Position numbers and translations under genes: made by a program. DNA of 64,000 nucleotides from [Eubacterium] cellulosolvens LD2006 (GTDB lineage: Bacteria; Bacillota; Clostridia; Lachnospirales; Lachnospiraceae), in assembly GCF_000621585.1 (NCBI RefSeq), contig NZ_JHXY01000015.1:35043-99042 (forward strand). Reading direction: 5' to 3'. The notes under the pieces are model-generated. The model was not told the origin of the DNA, ran no database searches, and saw only the letters and a list, made by a program, of their open reading frames with translations. Below are positions 8,018 to 17,579 of the stretch, piece after piece. How positions within the stretch are numbered: the first letter of the stretch is position 1; each line of letters opens with the position of its first letter.

Positions 8018-9498
8018 TAGATGAGGAGCTGATCAAAATAGCAGGACAGGGAAAGAAAGAAGTCAAGAGAAGTACAGGATTTGTCAGAAGCATCCGCTTC
8101 CGGATCATGATGCTTCTGTTCATCATCGGAATTGTTCCGGCGGTTATTGTGGAAAACGTGATTGTCAACAGCTACGAGAACCGTGCGGTCTCGCAGAAAA
8201 CCGTCATGGTAAAAAATCAGTGCGACGTTCTTCTCGATCAGCTCTTCGGCAGAGGTTATCTGGATCATCCGACGGACGAGGTGATCAACGGAGAGTTTGA
8301 TGTGATCACAAGTATCTACGGTGGACGGATTCTTGTAATTAACCGGGACAGCAAAGTGATCAAGGATACCTTCAATCTCGACACGGACAAGTACTCGCTG
8401 TCCCAGGAGGTCATCCGTTGTCTGAACGGCAAAGAGACCAGCTACTACGACGAGGAGAACCAGTATATCGAGCTGGCGCTCCCCATCCGGGATCCGGAGA
8501 AAAAGGCCTCGGAGGCGGAGACCCTCGGCGTGCTTCTGGTCAGCGTGTCGACATCAGAAATTCACACGAGCAGAAATGTTCTTGAGACGAGGGGCATGAT
8601 GCTCCTGCTCATTGTCATCGTGCTGATTCTCATTCTCGGTTTCGTCGCAGCCGGCATCCTGGTAAAGCCGCTCCGGACGATCACGGAACAGATCGAGGGA
8701 ATTACCGACGGCTATCAGGACGAGAACATCAACGTGCCGGATTTCGCGGAGACGGAGCTGATCACCGACGCGTTCAACCGTATGCTCGCCCGTGTGCGAA
8801 CGGTCGACGACAGCCGCGAGGAATTTGTGTCCAATGTCTCCCATGAGTTGAAAACGCCGCTGACTTCCATGAAGGTTCTGGCGGATTCGCTGAACATGAA
8901 TCCGGATGCGCCTCTCGAGGAGTACAAGGAATTCATGAAGGATATCTCCGCCGAGATCGACCGCGAGAATCAGATCATCACAGATCTGCTGTCTCTGGTA
9001 AAAATGGACAAGAAGGCGGAGAATCTCAATATCGCGGAGCAGAACATCAACGAGCAGCTGGCAAGTATTGTCAAGAGACTGAAGCCGATCGGGGACAAGG
9101 CAAATGTAGAGCTGATTCTGGATTCCTTCCGTCCGATTACGGCCGAGATCGACGAGACAAAGCTCACGCTGGCATTCACCAATATCATCGAAAACGCGAT
9201 CAAATACAACAAGCCGGAGGGCGGCTGGGTGAGAATCTCGCTGAACGCCGACCGGAAGTTTTTCTACGTGACGATCGCGGATTCCGGAATCGGCATTCCG
9301 CAGGATTCGATCGACAGTATTTTTGAGAGATTTTACCGTGTGGACAAGAGCCACTCCAGAGAAATCGGAGGAACGGGTCTCGGACTTGCCATTACCAGAA
9401 GCGCGATTGTCATGCACAGAGGCGCGATCCGCGTGACGAGCAGAATGGGCGAGGGAACGACATTCTCCATCCGTATTCCGATCGTCTATACTGTCTGA
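8014..9498 (+). CDS. Membrane sensor histidine kinase (HAMP/HisKA/HATPase)
   Basis: A 494-residue sensor kinase. TM1 is about residues 31-50, an extracytoplasmic sensor about 51-193, TM2 195-216 and HAMP 217-262. The HisKA domain has phosphoacceptor His277 in FVSNVSHELKTPLTS. The ATPase domain has an N box (IIENAIKYN, 391-399), DSGIGIP (423-429), a FERFYRVDKSHSR segment and GGTGLGLA (452-459). The TTG at 8014 overlaps the argC stop by four bases. No good alternative start occurs before Met32, which would cut into TM1, so TTG is kept with reserve. No response regulator lies next to it. Downstream are a GerMN lipoprotein and comEC. The signal sensed is unknown. Confidence 0.88.
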   Translation: MIDEELIKIAGQGKKEVKRSTGFVRSIRFRIMMLLFIIGIVPAVIVENVIVNSYENRAVSQKTVMVKNQCDVLLDQLFGRGYLDHPTDEVINGEFDVITSIYGGRILVINRDSKVIKDTFNLDTDKYSLSQEVIRCLNGKETSYYDEENQYIELALPIRDPEKKASEAETLGVLLVSVSTSEIHTSRNVLETRGMMLLLIVIVLILILGFVAAGILVKPLRTITEQIEGITDGYQDENINVPDFAETELITDAFNRMLARVRTVDDSREEFVSNVSHELKTPLTSMKVLADSLNMNPDAPLEEYKEFMKDISAEIDRENQIITDLLSLVKMDKKAENLNIAEQNINEQLASIVKRLKPIGDKANVELILDSFRPITAEIDETKLTLAFTNIIENAIKYNKPEGGWVRISLNADRKFFYVTIADSGIGIPQDSIDSIFERFYRVDKSHSREIGGTGLGLAITRSAIVMHRGAIRVTSRMGEGTTFSIRIPIVYTV

Positions 9499-9512
9499 AG
9501 GGGGAACGGAAG

Positions 9513-10439
9513 ATGAAGAGAGTGATGACGGGATTTCTTCTTCTCGCGCTGATTCTGAGTCTGGCGGGCTGCAGTTTTCCGCCCGGACGGGATTCGGAAG
9601 CAGAAGAGGAGATGACCTACATTTATTATCTGAATAAAAAAGAGGATCAGATCGAAAAAGTATCGTACACACTGAAGGAGGCAGATCTGGATGCGCGCAT
9701 CATGGAAATGATCGCCATGCAGACCCGTAAGCCGAAGCAGAAACAGCTGACAAGTCTCCTTCCGGAGAACACGACCATTCAGTCCTACAAGATGAGCGAC
9801 ACGACGCTCAGACTGAATCTCTCGGAGGGGTACAGCGAGCTTCCGGCCTCCAGACAGATTCTGATCCGCGGCGGCCTGGTCCGCACGTTTACGCAGATCG
9901 ACGGCATAGACGAGGTGCTGTTTACGCTCGATGGCAGAACGCTGAAGGATTCGGGCGGCAATGTCATCGGTCCGATGAGCGAAGAGAATTTCGTTGAGAA
10001 CGCCGGAAAGACGATCAACAGTTATCAGTCGGTCAATATGATGCTGTATTTCACGGACGAGACGGGAACGAGGCTGGTTCCCGAGAGCAGAAAGGTGTAT
10101 TTCAGCAGCAATGAGCCGGTGGAAAAGGCGGTCGTTGAAGAGATCCTGAAGGGACCGTCTGTCAGCGGTCACTATCCGGTTCTGGATTCCGGCACAAACA
10201 TCATCAGCGTCCTTGCCCACGACGGGCTCTGCTACGTGAATTTCGATAATTCGGTGCGCAACTCACCGTTGACCGTGCGGGAGGATGTTCTGGTGTACTC
10301 CATCGTAAATTCGCTGGTGGACACCTGCAAGGTCAAGAAAGTACAGTTCTCCGTGAGCGGAAAAAACTCCGGAGTCATCCGGAATGTCATGGAGCTCGGT
10401 CAGCAGTACAGAAGAAACGCGGAGCTGATCAGTTCATAG
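9513..10439 (+). CDS. GerMN-domain lipoprotein
   Basis: A 308-residue predicted lipoprotein. The signal peptide ends in the lipobox LSLAGC with the modified Cys at 20, so the mature protein should be anchored outside the membrane. Two GerMN-like (sporulation/germination, peptidoglycan-linked) domains appear to be present, about residues 35-160 and 170-300; the pattern LRLNLSEGYSEL and CYVNFDNSV recurs as the core strand of each. It starts 15 bases after the kinase with GGGGGAACGG as ribosome site. Kinase plus GerMN lipoprotein is a recurrent Firmicutes pairing, and the lipoprotein may be a sensor accessory. That role is inferred. Confidence 0.8.
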   Translation: MKRVMTGFLLLALILSLAGCSFPPGRDSEAEEEMTYIYYLNKKEDQIEKVSYTLKEADLDARIMEMIAMQTRKPKQKQLTSLLPENTTIQSYKMSDTTLRLNLSEGYSELPASRQILIRGGLVRTFTQIDGIDEVLFTLDGRTLKDSGGNVIGPMSEENFVENAGKTINSYQSVNMMLYFTDETGTRLVPESRKVYFSSNEPVEKAVVEEILKGPSVSGHYPVLDSGTNIISVLAHDGLCYVNFDNSVRNSPLTVREDVLVYSIVNSLVDTCKVKKVQFSVSGKNSGVIRNVMELGQQYRRNAELISS

Positions 10440-10488
10440 TCTGGTGAAACATGCGTTTATCTTTAGCTTCCTGACAGGAGGTTTCGAA

Positions 10489-12894
10489 TTGAACAGACGT
10501 CCGGTCTGCCTGGTTTGTATCGGATGGATGATTATTCTCTGGATCCTGAAAGCGTTCGGCGCCCCGGTCTTCGGGGAGCCGGCGTTTCCGGAGCCGATCC
10601 GGAAAAAGCTGGAGAACGGCTGTGTGACGAGTGTCACCGGAGAAGTTGTGTCCCGCCGGAAAGGGGACCGTTCCATTCAATACATTCTCGGCAATTCTTA
10701 CGCCACGGTCTGTGGCAGAAAAATCCATTTTTCAAAACTGAATATGACAATGTCCCCGGACGCTGCGTTCCGTATAGAGCCGCGGTCTGTTTCGCCTGCG
10801 AAAAAAGAGGACGGCGTCCTGTTCCTTGGATCTGTGGTCCGCGTCACGGGAAAACTTGAGACCATTGCGTCGCCCGCCAATCCCGGTGAGTTTGACCGCC
10901 GGTCGTATTATGCCGCGCAGAAGATTTACCAGAGTATCTACGCGGAGCGTGTCCGCGTGGAGAAAGAGGGCGGAGGTTTTTCCGAGGGAATGCAGCGGCT
11001 TCGGGAGAGTATGGCGGAACGGCTCACGGAGAGTATGCGGCCGGCGCAGGCAGGCGTTCTCCGCGCGATGCTTCTCGGCGACCGGAGTCTTCTTCCGGAA
11101 GAGGTCCGAACCAATTACGCTTACGGAGGCGTGATGCACATCCTCGCGATCTCCGGACTTCACATCGTGATGCTGGGGATGCTTCTGTACGGCTTTCTCG
11201 AGAGAACGCTTCTTTCTCTCGCCTCTGTTTCTTTACGGCGAAAGGGAAAGAAGGCCGCTGCACTTCTGTCCTGGATGCTGATGGGGCTGTACACGGTGTT
11301 TACGGGCATGCCGGTTCCGGCGGTCCGCGCCTGGATCATGTACGGAATTCTCCTTCTCGCCGAGGCTGCGGAGAAGAGCTATGACTCTCTCTGCGCGCTT
11401 TCTGTCGCGGCGATGCTGCTTCTGCTGACGAATCCGGCCTGTCTGTTTTACGCCGGTTTTCAGCTTTCTTTTGCGGCAGTAGCCGGTATTTCCGCCGTCT
11501 ATCCGGCACTGCTGTCTCTGTTTCCTGAGTCTTTCTGGAGAAAGGGAAGCAGAAAGAAGCAGGTTCTGGAAAAAATCATCGAGTCGTCTCTGGCCTATCT
11601 TGCCGTGGCGCTGGCTACACTTCCGCTCATTGCCCGGTATTTTTATGAGATACCGCTGTGGTCGCTCGCCGTGAATCTTCTACTTGTTCCGGCGATGACA
11701 CTGGTGATGGCACTCGGAACGACCGGGCTGGCGCTCGCCATGGCGTGCCCCGCGGCGGGGCGGCTTCTTCTTATTCCGGTGGATATCATTTTGCAGATCT
11801 ATCTCGCGGTGACAGGTCTGATCCGAAGGATACCGTCGTCCATGTGGATCTGCGGACGGCCGGATTTCCGGCAGCTGATCGTCTACTACCTGATTCTGAC
11901 AGCCTGGGTTTTTTACAGAAAAGACGGAAGTGGTTTGAAGAAGGTCCCGGAAATACTCTGTCGACACATTGTCTGCCGGCCTTTTAAAGAAAGGAGGAGT
12001 TGGCTTTTCTCAGAGGGGAGTGGAAGAATCCGGATGATTGACGCGGGTGCGCTTGTTTTTCTTGTGCTCTGTTTTGTTCTGCGGGCACCGGAGCCCTTCT
12101 CGATCACAATGCTCGATGTCGGTCAGGGGGATTGCTGTCTGATCCGGACAGAGGAGGGGGCGGCCTTCCTGGTGGACGGAGGAAGCAGCAGCGTGAATCG
12201 CGTCGGACACTACAGGATTCTCCCGTATCTGAAAGAGCAGGGGATCGCGGAGCTGGACGGGATTTTTCTCAGCCATGCCGACGAGGATCACATCAACGGC
12301 GTGGAGGAACTGCTCAATGCCGTCGCTCAGAAGGAAACGGCTGTCCGGATCGGCAGGCTCTGGATGCCGGCGTGGATGAGGACGGACAAAAAGGGAGTAC
12401 ACATCGCCGGAGAATGTCAGAAGGCGGGAGTATCGGTAAGTTACGCCGTCCGCGGCGCGCGTGTTACATGCGGGAAGACAGTGATTCGTGTGCTCCATCC
12501 CTTCGCGTCCGGCGGAGCGCAGGAGGGGAATGCCGGCTCGATGGTGCTCGAAGTGAGTCACGGAGACTTCCGCGCGCTGTTTACCGGAGATCTGGAGCAG
12601 GAGGGTGAGAGGGAACTGATCCCGGATCTTAACCGGGTGCAGCTTCTGAAAGTGGCGCATCACGGATCTGCCTACTCTTCGTCAGATGCGTTCCTGGAGC
12701 ACACAGGACGCCCGGTAGGGCTGATTTCTGCCGCGAAGCACAGTATATACCACCATCCGCACAGGGAGACCATCCGGCGGCTTCAGAAAGCCGGTATCGT
12801 TTATTTCTGTACAAAGGACAGCGGCGCGATCCGGGTAACGCCGCAGGGAAAGACGCTGAGGATCCGGGAGTACAGGAAGGACGGGGCGTGGTGA
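10489..12894 (+). CDS. comEC: ComEC/Rec2 DNA-uptake channel protein
   Basis: A protein of about 801 residues with the three ComEC parts: an N-terminal DUF4131-like OB region (about 1-200), a multi-spanning competence domain carrying GGVMHILAISGLHIVML, and a C-terminal metallo-beta-lactamase-like domain with LDVGQGDCCLI, LSHADEDHINGVEEL and VAHHGS metal-site motifs. It is expected to transport single-stranded DNA and possibly degrade the other strand. TTG 10489 is preferred: AGGAGGT ends 6 bases before it, whereas the GTG at 10444 has no ribosome site. It is the last gene of the argC/kinase/GerMN run. Other late competence genes are absent here except comF (27.8 kb). Confidence 0.9.
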   Translation: MNRRPVCLVCIGWMIILWILKAFGAPVFGEPAFPEPIRKKLENGCVTSVTGEVVSRRKGDRSIQYILGNSYATVCGRKIHFSKLNMTMSPDAAFRIEPRSVSPAKKEDGVLFLGSVVRVTGKLETIASPANPGEFDRRSYYAAQKIYQSIYAERVRVEKEGGGFSEGMQRLRESMAERLTESMRPAQAGVLRAMLLGDRSLLPEEVRTNYAYGGVMHILAISGLHIVMLGMLLYGFLERTLLSLASVSLRRKGKKAAALLSWMLMGLYTVFTGMPVPAVRAWIMYGILLLAEAAEKSYDSLCALSVAAMLLLLTNPACLFYAGFQLSFAAVAGISAVYPALLSLFPESFWRKGSRKKQVLEKIIESSLAYLAVALATLPLIARYFYEIPLWSLAVNLLLVPAMTLVMALGTTGLALAMACPAAGRLLLIPVDIILQIYLAVTGLIRRIPSSMWICGRPDFRQLIVYYLILTAWVFYRKDGSGLKKVPEILCRHIVCRPFKERRSWLFSEGSGRIRMIDAGALVFLVLCFVLRAPEPFSITMLDVGQGDCCLIRTEEGAAFLVDGGSSSVNRVGHYRILPYLKEQGIAELDGIFLSHADEDHINGVEELLNAVAQKETAVRIGRLWMPAWMRTDKKGVHIAGECQKAGVSVSYAVRGARVTCGKTVIRVLHPFASGGAQEGNAGSMVLEVSHGDFRALFTGDLEQEGERELIPDLNRVQLLKVAHHGSAYSSSDAFLEHTGRPVGLISAAKHSIYHHPHRETIRRLQKAGIVYFCTKDSGAIRVTPQGKTLRIREYRKDGAW

Positions 12895-12947
12895 CGATAA
12901 CGGAGGATGTTTGTGGCATGGAAATGCCGGAAGAAATTACCGGACAT

Positions 12948-12992
12948 AAAAATCCCGGGCACTCTCTTCCTGAGAAGTGTCCGGGATTTTTG
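12948..12992 (+). terminator. Intrinsic terminator after comEC
   Basis: AAAAATCCCGG (12948-12958) pairs with CCGGGATTTTT (12981-12991), enclosing a second small stem. A/T runs on both sides make it usable in both directions, serving comEC and perhaps the convergent gene at 13089-13847. Confidence 0.8.
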
Positions 12993-13088
12993 AAATGCCG
13001 CAGGCAACAAGTGATTTTGTTATAGGTAAGTCCGTCGGGGTTTTGCATTCTGCGATACAAAACGATCCGCTTTTTGACGGAAGGCCGG

Positions 13089-13847
13089 TCAGCGCATGAA
13101 GCGGATCGACCGTACAATCGGAGCCTCGATTGCTTTTCCGTTACATACGTGGAAGAAGCAGATGATCTTGATCACAAGGATGACCATGCTCACAATTCCC
13201 GTGATGAAGAGCGGAACGGTGAAAGCCGCGGAGCCGAGTACGAAAGAGGCAGCACCGAGGGTTCCGTAGGAAAGGCTGTTGATGATTTCTCCGACACTGA
13301 ACAGAGAGATGAAGAAGCCGATGATTCCCGCGAAGATTCCGGTGAGAATCTTGAAAAGCAGAAGCTTCAGGATCTGTCTGACATGGAAGGTCACGTAAGC
13401 GGAGCGCTTGTACAGAAGTGCGAGAATCAGACCGAAGGTTCCGCAGAGATACAGAATCATGGCCATGACCTTGTTGTCGGAAATATCTTCCGGCTTGAAA
13501 TCGGCTGTGTGATCATACGGATTGTAGTACAGCTGACCGCGGCCGTACGGGATGCCGTAAGGAGCGTATCCGTTATTGTAAGACTGGTTGTTCTGCGGAA
13601 ACGGAGCGGCCTGCGCGTCCGCCGCACGGGTGTTCTGGCCGGCGGAAACGTTGGAAGCTGCGGATGCGGCTTTGTCTCCGGACTCCTCTGTATTACTTTT
13701 TGCAGCATTTTCTGCGAGTGTGGAAACGCTGTCGTCTTTTGCAAGATCTTCTGCCGCAGGGTCGATATTGATTAATGCAGCGCCGCAGCGTGTACAGTAG
13801 ACAACTGCATCGTCCAGCTTCTTGCCGCATTTTGGACAGATTTTCAT
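13089..13847 (-). CDS. Zinc-ribbon membrane protein of unknown function
   Basis: A 252-residue protein beginning MKICPKCGKKL with a second CTRC pair, that is, an N-terminal zinc ribbon (residues 1-25). A low-complexity Ala/Asn/Tyr/Pro linker follows to about 125. Then come three or four hydrophobic helices, including the segments MAMILYLCGTFGLILALLY and TVPLFITGIVSMVILVI. The membrane part resembles DUF4870-type proteins. ATG 13847 has AGGAGG upstream on the minus strand and a good promoter. The ORF could begin earlier, but family N-termini start MKICPKCG. Function unknown. Confidence 0.8.
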   Translation of the reverse strand: MKICPKCGKKLDDAVVYCTRCGAALINIDPAAEDLAKDDSVSTLAENAAKSNTEESGDKAASAASNVSAGQNTRAADAQAAPFPQNNQSYNNGYAPYGIPYGRGQLYYNPYDHTADFKPEDISDNKVMAMILYLCGTFGLILALLYKRSAYVTFHVRQILKLLLFKILTGIFAGIIGFFISLFSVGEIINSLSYGTLGAASFVLGSAAFTVPLFITGIVSMVILVIKIICFFHVCNGKAIEAPIVRSIRFMR

Positions 13848-13880
13848 TTTGAATGTCCTCCTAAAGATTTTTATATTGTA

Positions 13881-13909
13881 ATTATACAATTAAAATAGGA
13901 TCTTGTCAG
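13881..13909 (-). promoter_or_regulatory. Promoter of the zinc-ribbon membrane protein gene
   Basis: Read on the minus strand, CTGACA (13904-13909) is followed after 17 bp by TATAAT (13881-13886), 33 bases before the start codon. Confidence 0.7.
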
Positions 13910-14090
13910 TAAAACGCAGAAAATTTTCACACAACACAAACAATTTAGTGCCCGGAATGCACCGTTGCGCGTTCGGGAGATGGGGATTTTTCAGCGGCTG
14001 TCAAGTGCTTCTGTAATTCCTGCGGGAAGAAAAGTTCGGGATGTGGTATGATAGAGAAGCTTTGAAATACGCAGGAACAGGAGAAGAAGA

Positions 14091-15068
14091 TTGAGAAATA
14101 TCCGCGATGATATCAAAAACGGAACCTTCCGTCAGACTTATCTTCTCTACGGAGAAGAAGAATATCTGAAGAGCCAGTACAGAGACCTGCTTCTGAAAGC
14201 CCTGGTTCCCGACAGAGATTCCATGAACTACAACCACTACGCCGGAAAAGACGTAGATGAAGGGACGATTATTTCCCAGGCGGAAACCATGCCCTTCTTT
14301 GCGGACCGCAGAGTGATCGTTATTGAGGACAGCGGTCTGTTCAAGAAAAAGTCCGAGAAGCTTGCGGATTACATGGCAGAACTGCCGGATTATCTCGTGA
14401 TGATTTTTGTGGAGAGCGAAGTAGACAAGAGAAACCGTCTCTTTAAAGCTGTGGGAAAAAGCGGTCGGACGGTGGTCTTCGACACACAGAATGAAGAGAC
14501 CCTGACCCGCTGGATTCTTCAGAGGATGGGAAAAGAGGGAAAGAAAATTACCAGAAATGATATGCAGCATTTCCTGGAAGTAACCGGCACAGACATGGCA
14601 AATATCAACAGTGAGTTGGAAAAGCTTCTGGCCTACACCATGGACAGCGATGTGATCACCGGAGAAGATATCGACGCGGTTTGCGCCCCACAGATTTCCA
14701 ACAAGATCTTTGAGATGGTTCGGGCCGTGGCGGAACACCGGCAGAAAGAAGCTCTGGATTACTACTACGACCTCCTCGCGCTGAAAGAGCCGCCCATGCG
14801 TATCCTGTATTTTCTCGCAAAAGAATTCAATATGCTTCTTGTCGTAAAAACCATGGCAGTGGCAGGCTTCGCCAACCGGGAGATCGCCTCGAAGATCGGA
14901 AGACCGCCTTTTGTCGTGAGCAAATCCATGGGATTAATCCGGAACTACACCTCCGCGCAGCTGGAGAATATCGTCCGGGATTTCACGGATATGGAGGAGG
15001 CAGTCAAGACCGGACGGATGACGGATACCGTCAGCGTGGAAATGATGATCGTGAAGTACTCCGCCTGA
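14091..15068 (+). CDS. holA: DNA polymerase III delta subunit HolA
   Basis: HolA is the clamp-loader delta subunit that opens the sliding clamp. The product (325 residues) starts MRNIRDDIKNGTFRQTYLLYGEEEYL, as HolA proteins do, with TTG 14091 preceded by GGAGAAGA. DNA_pol3_delta motifs include FFADRRVIVIEDSGLF near 65 and the helical C-terminal collar region. An extended -10 (TGG-TATGAT, 14044-14052) lies 39 bases upstream. In many Firmicutes holA lies near comEC and rpsT, as here, with pckA and small genes intervening. Confidence 0.9.
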   Translation: MRNIRDDIKNGTFRQTYLLYGEEEYLKSQYRDLLLKALVPDRDSMNYNHYAGKDVDEGTIISQAETMPFFADRRVIVIEDSGLFKKKSEKLADYMAELPDYLVMIFVESEVDKRNRLFKAVGKSGRTVVFDTQNEETLTRWILQRMGKEGKKITRNDMQHFLEVTGTDMANINSELEKLLAYTMDSDVITGEDIDAVCAPQISNKIFEMVRAVAEHRQKEALDYYYDLLALKEPPMRILYFLAKEFNMLLVVKTMAVAGFANREIASKIGRPPFVVSKSMGLIRNYTSAQLENIVRDFTDMEEAVKTGRMTDTVSVEMMIVKYSA

Positions 15069-15184
15069 GATCAGGATTCGAGGGAAACGCTCAAAAAACG
15101 ACATTTCCACCATTCCGGGTGAAAGCGCCGAAGCCCTTATCTTTGAGCCACGCATTTAAGCGGAGTACTATGATATACAGACTG

Positions 15185-15231
15185 CGGAGCGTTTTGTCTC
15201 ATGGGAAATTCGGAGGAATTTCCTATGAGAT
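15185..15231 (+). repeat. Dispersed palindromic repeat, copy B (hairpin only)
   Basis: GCGGAGCGTTTTG (15185-15197) leads into the hairpin TCTCATGGGAAATTC (15197-15211), loop GGAG, GAATTTCCTATGAGA (15216-15230), with one mismatch in a 15-bp stem. It lies between holA and the bidirectional terminator and has the same orientation as copies C and F. Confidence 0.85.
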
Positions 15232-15232
15232 A

Positions 15233-15272
15233 AAAAAAGAAGACAGCGGCCGAAACCGTTGTCTTCTTTTTT
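15233..15272. terminator. Bidirectional intrinsic terminator between holA and pckA
   Basis: AAAAAAGAAGACA (15233-15245) pairs with TGTCTTCTTTTTT (15260-15272), with an inner CGG/CCG pair. The A run before and the T run after make it an efficient terminator on both strands, for holA (plus) and pckA (minus). Confidence 0.88.
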
Positions 15273-15291
15273 ATTGTTATGATTCAAGAAA

Positions 15292-16905
15292 TCAGAGCTG
15301 AGGACCTGCAGCAACAAGTGCCTTACCAGCGTCATTGCCCTCGTATTTCTTGAAGTTCTTGATGAATCTCTCAGCAAGATCTTTAGCCTTTGCATCCCAC
15401 TCTGCAGCATCTGCATAGGTGTCGCGAGGATCAAGGATTGCAGGATCTACGCCCGGAAGCTCTGTCGGAACCTCGAAGTCGAACAGCGGGATCTTCTTGG
15501 TCGGAGCTTTCTCTACATCACCATTCTGGATAGCTGTGATGATTCCACGAGTATCCTTGATTGTGATTCTCTTGCCTGTTCCGTTCCATCCTGTGTTAAC
15601 AAGGTAAGCCTTAGCGCCAACCTTCTCCATCTTCTTAACGAGCTCCTCAGCGTATTTTGTCGGATGAAGCTCAAGGAAAGCCTGACCGAAGCAAGCGGAG
15701 AATGTAGGTGTCGGTTCTGTGATTCCACGCTCAGTTCCTGCAAGCTTAGCAGTGAATCCGGAGAGGAAGTAGTACTTTGTCTGCTCCGGTGTAAGGATGG
15801 ATACAGGCGGAAGTACTCCGAAAGCATCAGCAGAAAGGAAGATTACGTTCTCAGCGTCCGGACCTGCGGATTTGCCGTTAACTTTCTTAACGATCTTCTC
15901 GATGTGATCGATCGGGTAGGATACACGAGTGTTCTCTGTAACGCTCTTGTCATCAAAGTCGATCTTTCCGGCAGCATCAACAGTTACGTTCTCAAGAAGA
16001 GCGTCTCTCTTGATTGCACCGTAGATATCCGGCTCAGACTCAGCATCAAGACCGATAACCTTAGCGTAGCATCCACCCTCGTAGTTGAATACGCCGTTGT
16101 CATCCCAACCGTGCTCGTCATCACCGATGAGAAGTCTCTTCGGGTCTGTGGAAAGTGTTGTCTTACCTGTTCCGGAAAGACCGAAGAAGATGGATGTGTG
16201 CTTTCCATCCATATCTGTGTTTGCGGAGCAGTGCATGGAAGCGATGCCCTTGAGCGGCATGTAGTAGTTCATCATAGAGAACATACCCTTCTTCATCTCA
16301 CCGCCGTACCATGTGTTGATGATAACCTGCTCACGGCTTGTGATGTTGAATACAACAGCTGTCTCAGAGTTGAGACCAAGCTCTTTGTAGTTCTCTACTT
16401 TAGCCTTGGAAGCATTATAAACGATGAAGTCCGGCTCGAAGTTCTCAAGCTCTGCATCTGTAGGAACGATGAACATGTTCTTTACGAAATGAGCCTGCCA
16501 AGCAACCTCCATGATGAAACGAACTGCCATACGAGTATCCTCGTTAGCACCGCAGAATGCGTCTACAACGTAGAGCTTCTTATCGGAGAGCTCTTTCTTG
16601 GCGATCTCTTTTACAGCATTCCATGTCTCCTGAGATGCCGGATGGTTGTCGTTCTTGTACTCATCAGATGTCCACCAAACGGTATCTTTGGAGTTCTCAT
16701 CCATAACGATGAATTTATCTTTAGGAGAACGTCCTGTGTAGATACCAGTCATAACGTTGACAGCACCAAGCTCTGTCTCCTGGCCAACCTCGTAGCCCTC
16801 GAGTCCGGCCTTTGTTTCCTCTGCGAAAAGCTCCTCAAAGGAAGGGTTGTAAACGATCTCAGTTGTTCCGGTAATTCCATACTTGCTTAAATCAATCTTA
16901 GCCAT
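15292..16905 (-). CDS. pckA: Phosphoenolpyruvate carboxykinase (ATP) PckA
   Basis: PckA interconverts oxaloacetate and PEP with ATP/ADP; in gut fermenters it often fixes CO2 toward succinate. Length, 537 residues, is typical. Motifs are [13 protein letters not shown] near 53, the P-loop [15 protein letters not shown] (241-255) and the metal-binding GDDEHGW (261-267). Minus-strand ATG 16905 has a ribosome site, AAAGAGGTTAAGAAGA, upstream. Codon choice is more restricted and AT-ending than in neighbours, consistent with high expression. A 300-bp upstream gap carries its promoter. Confidence 0.97.
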   Translation of the reverse strand: MAKIDLSKYGITGTTEIVYNPSFEELFAEETKAGLEGYEVGQETELGAVNVMTGIYTGRSPKDKFIVMDENSKDTVWWTSDEYKNDNHPASQETWNAVKEIAKKELSDKKLYVVDAFCGANEDTRMAVRFIMEVAWQAHFVKNMFIVPTDAELENFEPDFIVYNASKAKVENYKELGLNSETAVVFNITSREQVIINTWYGGEMKKGMFSMMNYYMPLKGIASMHCSANTDMDGKHTSIFFGLSGTGKTTLSTDPKRLLIGDDEHGWDDNGVFNYEGGCYAKVIGLDAESEPDIYGAIKRDALLENVTVDAAGKIDFDDKSVTENTRVSYPIDHIEKIVKKVNGKSAGPDAENVIFLSADAFGVLPPVSILTPEQTKYYFLSGFTAKLAGTERGITEPTPTFSACFGQAFLELHPTKYAEELVKKMEKVGAKAYLVNTGWNGTGKRITIKDTRGIITAIQNGDVEKAPTKKIPLFDFEVPTELPGVDPAILDPRDTYADAAEWDAKAKDLAERFIKNFKKYEGNDAGKALVAAGPQL

Positions 16906-17209
16906 TCTTCTTAACCTCTTTTTTCAATTAGATTGTCAGAAACAATTTATTATCCGGCAGGGACACTGCGAATAATCTGAAAGTAATACGGGTTGACTAT
17001 CCCTATAACATTATACATGGTAGAAAAATAATTTCACTAGAAAAATGCAAAAAATTCATACTTTTTTATTGGTAGTAATGTCTTAAAAACAGTAAAACTT
17101 CGCAATCTCACGTCTATTATATCGACAAAACTTAAATATCTATAAAGAAGACTTGTGAGACCACCTCTTGATTATTCGTACTGCTGTTTTGCGCTTTCAT
17201 CCGATCATT
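16906..17209 (-). promoter_or_regulatory. AT-rich upstream region of pckA
   Basis: This 300-bp gap contains no gene. Read on the minus strand, a perfect TATAAT (17010-17015) lies about 105 bases before pckA, with a weak -35 (GTGAAA-like) 17 bp further up. The remainder is strongly AT-rich, as expected for an UP-element or regulator-binding zone. I see no riboswitch fold. Confidence 0.45.
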
Positions 17210-17494
17210 CTAAACTTCCCCGTAGTACTTCACATATTTGAAAGGACCAACGTGGTATATAATCCATGTCGTGAGTACGCCCTGGGTAGCCTCTTCTACA
17301 GGTGCATTTTTGGTGATGACACATAATTGTGTCTTATTATTCTCACCATCACGGATTTCATATTCCATGGTCATAGCACACTTCGGTGAATGCACAAATA
17401 CCGCTGCCCGTACCATAAATCCGGTAGAAGACATCAACATAACGATGATCATTATAAGAAAGCAGGCAAGTACAATTCTTTTCTTCTTTGTCAT
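17210..17494 (-). CDS. Small membrane-anchored or secreted hypothetical protein
   Basis: A 94-residue protein starting MTKKKRIVLACFLIMIIVMLM, a classic positively charged n-region followed by a hydrophobic helix, so it is either an uncleaved anchor or a signal peptide. The remaining 65 residues contain two Cys (CAMTMEYEI and QLCVITK) that could form a disulfide outside the cell. ATG 17494 is selected because GGGAGGGATGAG precedes it; the longer upstream frame runs into repeat copy C. Function unknown. It lies alone between pckA and rpsT. Confidence 0.55.
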   Translation of the reverse strand: MTKKKRIVLACFLIMIIVMLMSSTGFMVRAAVFVHSPKCAMTMEYEIRDGENNKTQLCVITKNAPVEEATQGVLTTWIIYHVGPFKYVKYYGEV

Positions 17495-17579
17495 CTCATC
17501 CCTCCCCCTCTTATCTCGAAAAGGCATTAACCATAATTTACATTCAGGGTTGCTCCGCCAGGAGCAGTTTCCTTTAAAA

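Noticed and set aside
13040..13080. Further copy of the palindromic repeat near ATACAAAACGATCCGC
   Set aside because: Only the short flank word resembles the family; no hairpin or Q/R module accompanies it, so chance or deep decay cannot be separated.
13074..13775. Plus-strand 233-codon frame over the zinc-ribbon gene
   Set aside because: The minus strand gives a proper zinc ribbon, helices, ribosome site and promoter; the plus frame is its complement.
15664..16890. Long plus-strand open frame (408 codons) opposite pckA
   Set aside because: It is a shadow of the well-conserved pckA coding strand; its product is Cys/Val/Leu-rich with no family resemblance and no ribosome site.
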